Origin: Veillonellaceae bacterium
GTDB taxonomy: Bacteria > Bacillota > Negativicutes > Veillonellales > Veillonellaceae
Length of the DNA stretch: 10,251 bases
Assembly: GCA_900765165.1 (NCBI GenBank)
Contig: CAAFQR010000098.1
Coordinates: forward strand, 1-10,251
Direction: 5' to 3'
Under the pieces are notes generated by a model, which did not search any database, was not told the DNA's origin, and saw only the letters and a list, made by a program, of their open reading frames with translations. The position numbers were made by a program, and so were the translations under genes. Numbering within the stretch: position 1 is the first letter of the stretch; each line of letters starts with the position of its first letter. Shown here piece by piece: positions 6,352 to 10,251 of this stretch.

Positions 6352-7368
6352 TTAAAAAGTAAGCACAATCTTCAAAACCTTTTCCGGATGTTCATCATTG
6401 AATTTAAAAGCTTCAGCTGCATCTGTAAAAGCAAAAGTATGAGTAATGATGCCTTTGGGATCTACCTTATGTTCATTGAACCAGCTAATTACTTCAGGGA
6501 AACGATGGTTATTCAAACGAGTACCAATAATTTCCAATTCTTTACTCATAATGTCTAATTGACGAAGCGGGAATTCAACAGCGGAGAACCCTAATACAAC
6601 TACACGACCTGCACGAGCTGCTAATTTCTGGATACACATTTGAAGTACATTAACATTACCAGTAGCTTCGTAAATCAAATCGTAGCCATCGCCATTAGTG
6701 AACTTTTCACTAGCTTCCAATACGTCAACATTTTTGCTATTGATTACAAAATCAGCACCCATGTTTTTAGCAATTTCAAGGCGACTATCCACGATATCCA
6801 TAATGGCAACTTTAGCGCCTTTCATTTTTGCAACCTGCAATATGATAAGACCAATCGGGCCTGCACCACAGATAAGTACGGTATCATCGCTAGTAAGTCT
6901 GCCCTGATGAGCAACCTGAGCACCAATGGAGAAAGGTTCAACAGTAGCAGCAATTTCCCATGGGATTGACTTGTCGATAGGGTTTAGTTGGTCTGGGCTA
7001 ACCGCTACATACTCTTGATAACCACCATCACGATGAACACCCATTACCTGGAGGTCTTTACATACATTATGTCGACCAATCTGGCACGAATGGCAATGGC
7101 CACAAGAAACAACAGGGTCAACAGCAACATGTTCGCCTACAGCAACATTTTTTACATTACTGCCAACCTTTACAACTTCACCGGCAAATTCATGGCCTAC
7201 GACACGCGGGTACGTAGCAAATGCATTTTTACCATGATAAATACCTACATCAGAACCACAGATACCAGCAGCTTTTACTTGTACCAATACCTGGTCCGGT
7301 GTAATTTCCGGAATTTCACGTTCTACAATACTAATTTTTTCCGGGGTTTCTACTACAACAGCTTTCAT
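6352..7368 (-). CDS. Zinc-dependent alcohol dehydrogenase, probable L-gulonate (hexonate) 5-dehydrogenase
   Basis: A 338-residue medium-chain dehydrogenase of the RspB/LgoD (YjjN) type. Catalytic zinc ligands are C37 (GICGSD), H59 with E60 (GHEFAGE) and possibly E144 (VEPFSIGA). Structural zinc ligands are C89, C92, C95 and C103. The nucleotide fold has GAGPIG at 168-173, and D191 at the end of the second strand indicates NAD+ over NADP+. Known relatives oxidise C5 of L-galactonate (to D-tagaturonate) or L-gulonate (to D-fructuronate). The operon carries UxuB and UxuA, which use D-fructuronate and D-mannonate, and no altronate genes, so L-gulonate is the better guess. With UxuB it would make a redox-neutral pair, NADH from this step being used by the next. 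The start follows AGGAGG by eight bases. L-idonate or a threonine/polyol-type substrate remains possible. Confidence 0.82.
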   Translation of the reverse strand: MKAVVVETPEKISIVEREIPEITPDQVLVQVKAAGICGSDVGIYHGKNAFATYPRVVGHEFAGEVVKVGSNVKNVAVGEHVAVDPVVSCGHCHSCQIGRHNVCKDLQVMGVHRDGGYQEYVAVSPDQLNPIDKSIPWEIAATVEPFSIGAQVAHQGRLTSDDTVLICGAGPIGLIILQVAKMKGAKVAIMDIVDSRLEIAKNMGADFVINSKNVDVLEASEKFTNGDGYDLIYEATGNVNVLQMCIQKLAARAGRVVVLGFSAVEFPLRQLDIMSKELEIIGTRLNNHRFPEVISWFNEHKVDPKGIITHTFAFTDAAEAFKFNDEHPEKVLKIVLTF

Positions 7369-7437
7369 GATAATAACCTCCTCATGTTATTTTTATGTGC
7401 TTATTATTGTTAACTAAACTCAAAGTGCTAAAACTTA

Positions 7438-8523
7438 CTATTTAGCATTTTTTACAATTGCTTCCCACAAACCATTAAGGTATGTGCAACCTAAAGCGCG
7501 GTCATAAAGCCCATAGCCAGGACGACCCGTTTCGCCCCAAATCATGCGTCCATGGTCAGGACGAATGAAACCATCGAACCCATTGTCATGCATAACTTTT
7601 AAAATCTTATACATATCCAAAGAACCTAATTCAGATTTATGAGGTGCTTCATAGAAATCATATTCATCATGACCTTCACCTTCCATAAATTTGATATTAC
7701 GAACATGAGCAAAATGGATGCGGCCGCGACCACAGAATTCAGCTAAAATGTCATATACATTGTTGTGCGGATCTTCAGAAATACTGCCGGTGCAAAGAGT
7801 AATGCCGTTTGCCGGGGTATCGACTGCATCGCAGAGCCAACGAAGGTCTTCAGCGTTTTTGATAATACGCGGTAAACCGAAAATGGAGTACGGAGGATCA
7901 TCCGGGTGAATAGCCATCTTAACTCCTACTTCTTCACAAGTAGGAATGATTGCTTTCAAGAAGTAAATCAAGTTTTCACGTAATTTAGCTTCATCAACAT
8001 CTTTGTAATCAACTAAGAGTTTCTTTACTTGAGCTAAACGTTCAGGTTCCCAACCAGGCAATGCAAAATCATTGCTAGAGGATTCTACACGACGAATGAT
8101 TTCTTCCGGATCTTCCGGGATATCACGACCAACAAATGCCAAGGTATGAGAGCCATCCGGCAATTCATAGTCTAAGTCGGATTTTACCCAGTCAAATACA
8201 GGCATGAAGTTATAGCAAATAACTTCTACACCATATTTTGCTAAGTTACGAATTGTCGTTTTGTAGTTTTCAATATATTTGTCGCGGCTCGGCAAACCAA
8301 TTTTAATATCGTCATGAATGTTAACACTTTCGATAACTTTTAAGGTTAAGCCAGCAGCTTCAATTTCATCATGCAAGGCTTTAATTCGATCTTCCGGCCA
8401 AACTTCACCAACCGGGATATCCATTAAAGTGCCAACAATCCCTGTAACAGCTGGAATTTGACGAATCTGCTGCAAAGTAATTTTCTCTTCTTTGGATCCG
8501 TACCAACGAAATGTCATTTCCAT
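7438..8523 (-). CDS. uxuA: D-mannonate dehydratase
   Basis: Cytoplasmic TIM-barrel enzyme (361 residues, normal length) that removes water from D-mannonate to give 2-keto-3-deoxy-D-gluconate. The start MEMTFRWYG is typical of the family. Conserved metal and active-site segments are AIHPDDPP (H206), GITLCTGS (C244), HFAHVRNI (H270, H273) and IRPDHGR (D323, H324), followed by a GYGLYDRALG segment with conserved Tyr. These match the Mn2+-binding Cys, His and Asp set known for UxuA. The start is supported by AGGAGG nine bases before the ATG; the next ATG, two codons later, is less likely. It sits 39 bases after uxuB and 69 bases before the dehydrogenase gene, so it is translated from the same message. 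The product would go to KDG kinase and KDPG aldolase, which are not in the window. Confidence 0.96.
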   Translation of the reverse strand: MEMTFRWYGSKEEKITLQQIRQIPAVTGIVGTLMDIPVGEVWPEDRIKALHDEIEAAGLTLKVIESVNIHDDIKIGLPSRDKYIENYKTTIRNLAKYGVEVICYNFMPVFDWVKSDLDYELPDGSHTLAFVGRDIPEDPEEIIRRVESSSNDFALPGWEPERLAQVKKLLVDYKDVDEAKLRENLIYFLKAIIPTCEEVGVKMAIHPDDPPYSIFGLPRIIKNAEDLRWLCDAVDTPANGITLCTGSISEDPHNNVYDILAEFCGRGRIHFAHVRNIKFMEGEGHDEYDFYEAPHKSELGSLDMYKILKVMHDNGFDGFIRPDHGRMIWGETGRPGYGLYDRALGCTYLNGLWEAIVKNAK

Positions 8524-8562
8524 AAAAGTATGCCTCCTAAGCTTTATATTTTTACTACTACT

Positions 8563-10173
8563 CTATACGTACTTGTGAATTGTGCTTCGTACAGCACCAG
8601 GACCAACAAGCAACTCTGCTAAATAAGCTTCAACTTTTTCGCCTAAACCAACTTCATAAAGGTTGCTACCAAAGATTGTGTCATTCGACAAGATCGGTTG
8701 TACCGCACTGTGAATAGTTGCTGCATCAGTAACGCCTAAGGATAATGTTGCCAACTGTTCAGTTAGCATCGGCAACAACGGATCAGGACTAATTGTAAAA
8801 TCAGCACCATTATCATCTTTGCCTAACAAGTAACGCATCCATACTGCAATTACCAACGGAATAAATTTCAATGTTTTCGGGTCTTTATCTGCCGCTGCTA
8901 CACAAGAGCGAATTGTTTCACCAAAACGAATTGGAACTTTTTGAGATGTATCGCAAGCAATACGTTGCGGTGCATCAGGAATATTCGGATTTGGTAATCG
9001 TTTTTCCAACAATTCATCGATGAAAGTTTGCGGACTTAAGATTCCCGGATTCTCAACTACTGGCAAACCTTCGCCATAGCCAATATGCTTAATAAGAGCC
9101 ACTAAATCAGGGTCTTTCATTTCAGCGCTAATGCGTGTGTAACCAAGCAAGCAACCACTTACAGCCAATGCCGTGTGTAACGGATTCAAGCAAGTCGTTA
9201 CTTTCATGCGGTCTGCGCGGTCTACCGTTTCACGATCAGTAAGGATTACACCGCCAGCCGCCAAATCCGGACGACCATTAGGGAAGCTATCTTCAATTAC
9301 CAAGTAGCTAACGGTTTCAGTATTTGCAAACGGAGCAATATTTGTACCTTTAGCCGTATGAATAATATCCACATCAGTAAAACCGTCTTTTTCAAGAAGT
9401 GCCTTTACTTCTTCCGATGGATTCGGTGTAATACGGTCAATCATCGACCACGGAAACGCTACTTGATGTTCGTCACTTACATAAGCAATGAATTCATCAC
9501 TTACATGACCGGCTTTATGCCAAGCTTCTGCCATATCAAGAATTTGTTCACGGAAACGTTTACCATTCTGACTGAAATTATCTGTCGATACCATAGCAAT
9601 CGGCGTTGCACCAGCCAAGAAACGGCGAAGTAACAAATAAGTCATAATACCGATTGTATGAACAGCATCTTCCGGTTTACCATTACGGTCATGTTCAGCT
9701 ACCGGTAAATACGTTCCATCCGGTCGTTTCAGCGCATAACCTTTTTCAGTAATTGTCACTGTGATAAACTGCAATGCTTTATTTTCAAAGAATTTAACAA
9801 CTTCACCAAATCGTTTATCGGAAGGAACTGCGTAAAAACTATCAGCAGTTACTGCAATTAAGCGTTTATCTAATGTACCATCAGCATGCATAACTACTTG
9901 AATAAAATTATTATCATAAGCTTGATATGCATCAGCGATTACACCATCGTCATAGGTTTCGCAAACAACGACACCTGCATCCAGTTTGTTTTCATTGGCA
10001 ATCTTTTGCGCAATTTCAGCATGAAAACCTCGGTATAAGTTACCACCACCAAAGTGAATCCAATGCGGGGCTACTTTCCCTGCTTCTTTTATTGCTTTTA
10101 CATCAAAAGCTGGCAATTCAATGCCTGCTGCTTGTAAAGCATCTTTTTCTTCTGTCCAGGTATGTACTTGCAT
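8563..10173 (-). CDS. uxuB: Fructuronate reductase (mannitol dehydrogenase family, long form)
   Basis: A 536-residue member of the polyol-specific long-chain dehydrogenase family, longer than the roughly 490-residue E. coli UxuB. It should reduce D-fructuronate to D-mannonate with NADH. The N-terminal nucleotide-binding block is HFGGGNLYRGFHAE (40-53). STDNFSQNG (196-204) gives a conserved Asn, and the catalytic segment MKVTTCLNPLH gives K324, N330 and H333. The Lys-to-Asn spacing is one residue longer than the K-x4-N-x2-H pattern I know from UxuB and mannitol dehydrogenase. The start at 10173 (MQVHTW) is set by GGAGGT at 10181-10186, seven bases upstream; an in-frame ATG at 10197 lacks a site and lies upstream of this one. 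It is the first gene of the operon, next to uxuA, which supports fructuronate over mannitol or altronate-type substrates. Function is likely, not proven. Confidence 0.85.
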   Translation of the reverse strand: MQVHTWTEEKDALQAAGIELPAFDVKAIKEAGKVAPHWIHFGGGNLYRGFHAEIAQKIANENKLDAGVVVCETYDDGVIADAYQAYDNNFIQVVMHADGTLDKRLIAVTADSFYAVPSDKRFGEVVKFFENKALQFITVTITEKGYALKRPDGTYLPVAEHDRNGKPEDAVHTIGIMTYLLLRRFLAGATPIAMVSTDNFSQNGKRFREQILDMAEAWHKAGHVSDEFIAYVSDEHQVAFPWSMIDRITPNPSEEVKALLEKDGFTDVDIIHTAKGTNIAPFANTETVSYLVIEDSFPNGRPDLAAGGVILTDRETVDRADRMKVTTCLNPLHTALAVSGCLLGYTRISAEMKDPDLVALIKHIGYGEGLPVVENPGILSPQTFIDELLEKRLPNPNIPDAPQRIACDTSQKVPIRFGETIRSCVAAADKDPKTLKFIPLVIAVWMRYLLGKDDNGADFTISPDPLLPMLTEQLATLSLGVTDAATIHSAVQPILSNDTIFGSNLYEVGLGEKVEAYLAELLVGPGAVRSTIHKYV

Positions 10174-10180
10174 AATAGTT

Positions 10181-10186
10181 ACCTCC
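10181..10186 (-). promoter_or_regulatory. Ribosome binding site deciding the uxuB start
   Basis: GGAGGT on the minus strand, seven bases before the ATG at 10173. It lies between the upstream in-frame ATG (10197) and the chosen one, so it argues for the shorter protein. Confidence 0.7.
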
Positions 10187-10218
10187 ATAACTGACATACT
10201 AGTTATTCTTCGATTATC

Positions 10219-10247
10219 ATTTTATAACCTTATGGATTTATAGTCAA
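10219..10247 (-). promoter_or_regulatory. Sigma-A-type promoter of the uxuB-uxuA-dehydrogenase-MFS operon
   Basis: TTGACT (10242-10247; five of six matches) is followed by exactly 17 bases and TAAAAT (10219-10224; five of six matches). Transcription would begin near 10212, giving a leader of about 40 bases. The spacer contains ATAA-GG-TTAT, a weak inverted repeat that might belong to an operator. Only four bases upstream of the -35 are in the window, so any distal regulator site, such as a GntR-type operator or cre site, is not visible. Confidence 0.65.
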
Positions 10248-10251
10248 TCAT

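Noticed and set aside
6352..7368. L-galactonate dehydrogenase (LgoD) as the firm name of the zinc dehydrogenase.
   Set aside because: Sequence alone does not separate it from L-gulonate dehydrogenase, and its product would need tagaturonate/altronate enzymes that are not seen here.
10174..10197. Longer UxuB starting at ATG 10197.
   Set aside because: A good GGAGGT lies downstream of that ATG and seven bases before the ATG at 10173; the extra eight residues do not look like family sequence.

Overview
The window looks like chromosome of a low-to-medium GC Gram-positive-type anaerobe. Ribosome binding sites are strong AGGAGG-like sequences, the intergenic DNA is AT-rich, and the gene set is fermentative and carbohydrate-acid related. 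A Firmicute, possibly one of the Negativicutes, fits best, but this rests on protein style and codon use and not on a phylogenetic marker. I see no mobile element, CRISPR array, tRNA or rRNA.

Layout. Positions 1-216 (minus strand) hold the start of a small secreted protein. Its reading frame appears broken by one extra base in a T run, and it has its own well-formed promoter. A divergent spacer (217-414) leads to a plus-strand purine pair: guanine deaminase (415-1776) and an NCS2 nucleobase permease (1804-3177). A 22-bp hairpin (3243-3290) separates this pair from the convergent minus-strand gene for a LarA-like protein (3324-4637), which has its own promoter and is insulated upstream by a second terminator (4728-4778). 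From 10173 down to 4894 runs a four-gene minus-strand operon: UxuB-type fructuronate reductase, UxuA mannonate dehydratase, a zinc alcohol dehydrogenase of the L-gulonate/L-galactonate dehydrogenase type, and an MFS transporter of the metabolite:H+ symporter type. A consensus-like promoter for it lies at the right edge of the window (10219-10247).

How the genes work together. The operon reads as an aldonate/hexuronate route. The transporter imports a sugar acid. The zinc dehydrogenase oxidises C5, most likely of L-gulonate, giving D-fructuronate. UxuB reduces C5 with the opposite stereochemistry to D-mannonate, and UxuA dehydrates that to 2-keto-3-deoxy-D-gluconate (KDG). The dehydrogenase and UxuB would together form a redox-neutral C5 epimerisation. 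KDG kinase and KDPG aldolase are not in the window.

The most interesting open question is the LarA-like protein. Known members of that superfamily are nickel-pincer racemases or epimerases acting on C2 of 2-hydroxy acids. D-gluconate/D-mannonate and L-idonate/L-gulonate are both C2-epimer pairs, so a C2 epimerase here would widen the entry into this pathway. That role is inference only: the gene is transcribed separately, and no cofactor-synthesis genes (larB, larC, larE) are visible.
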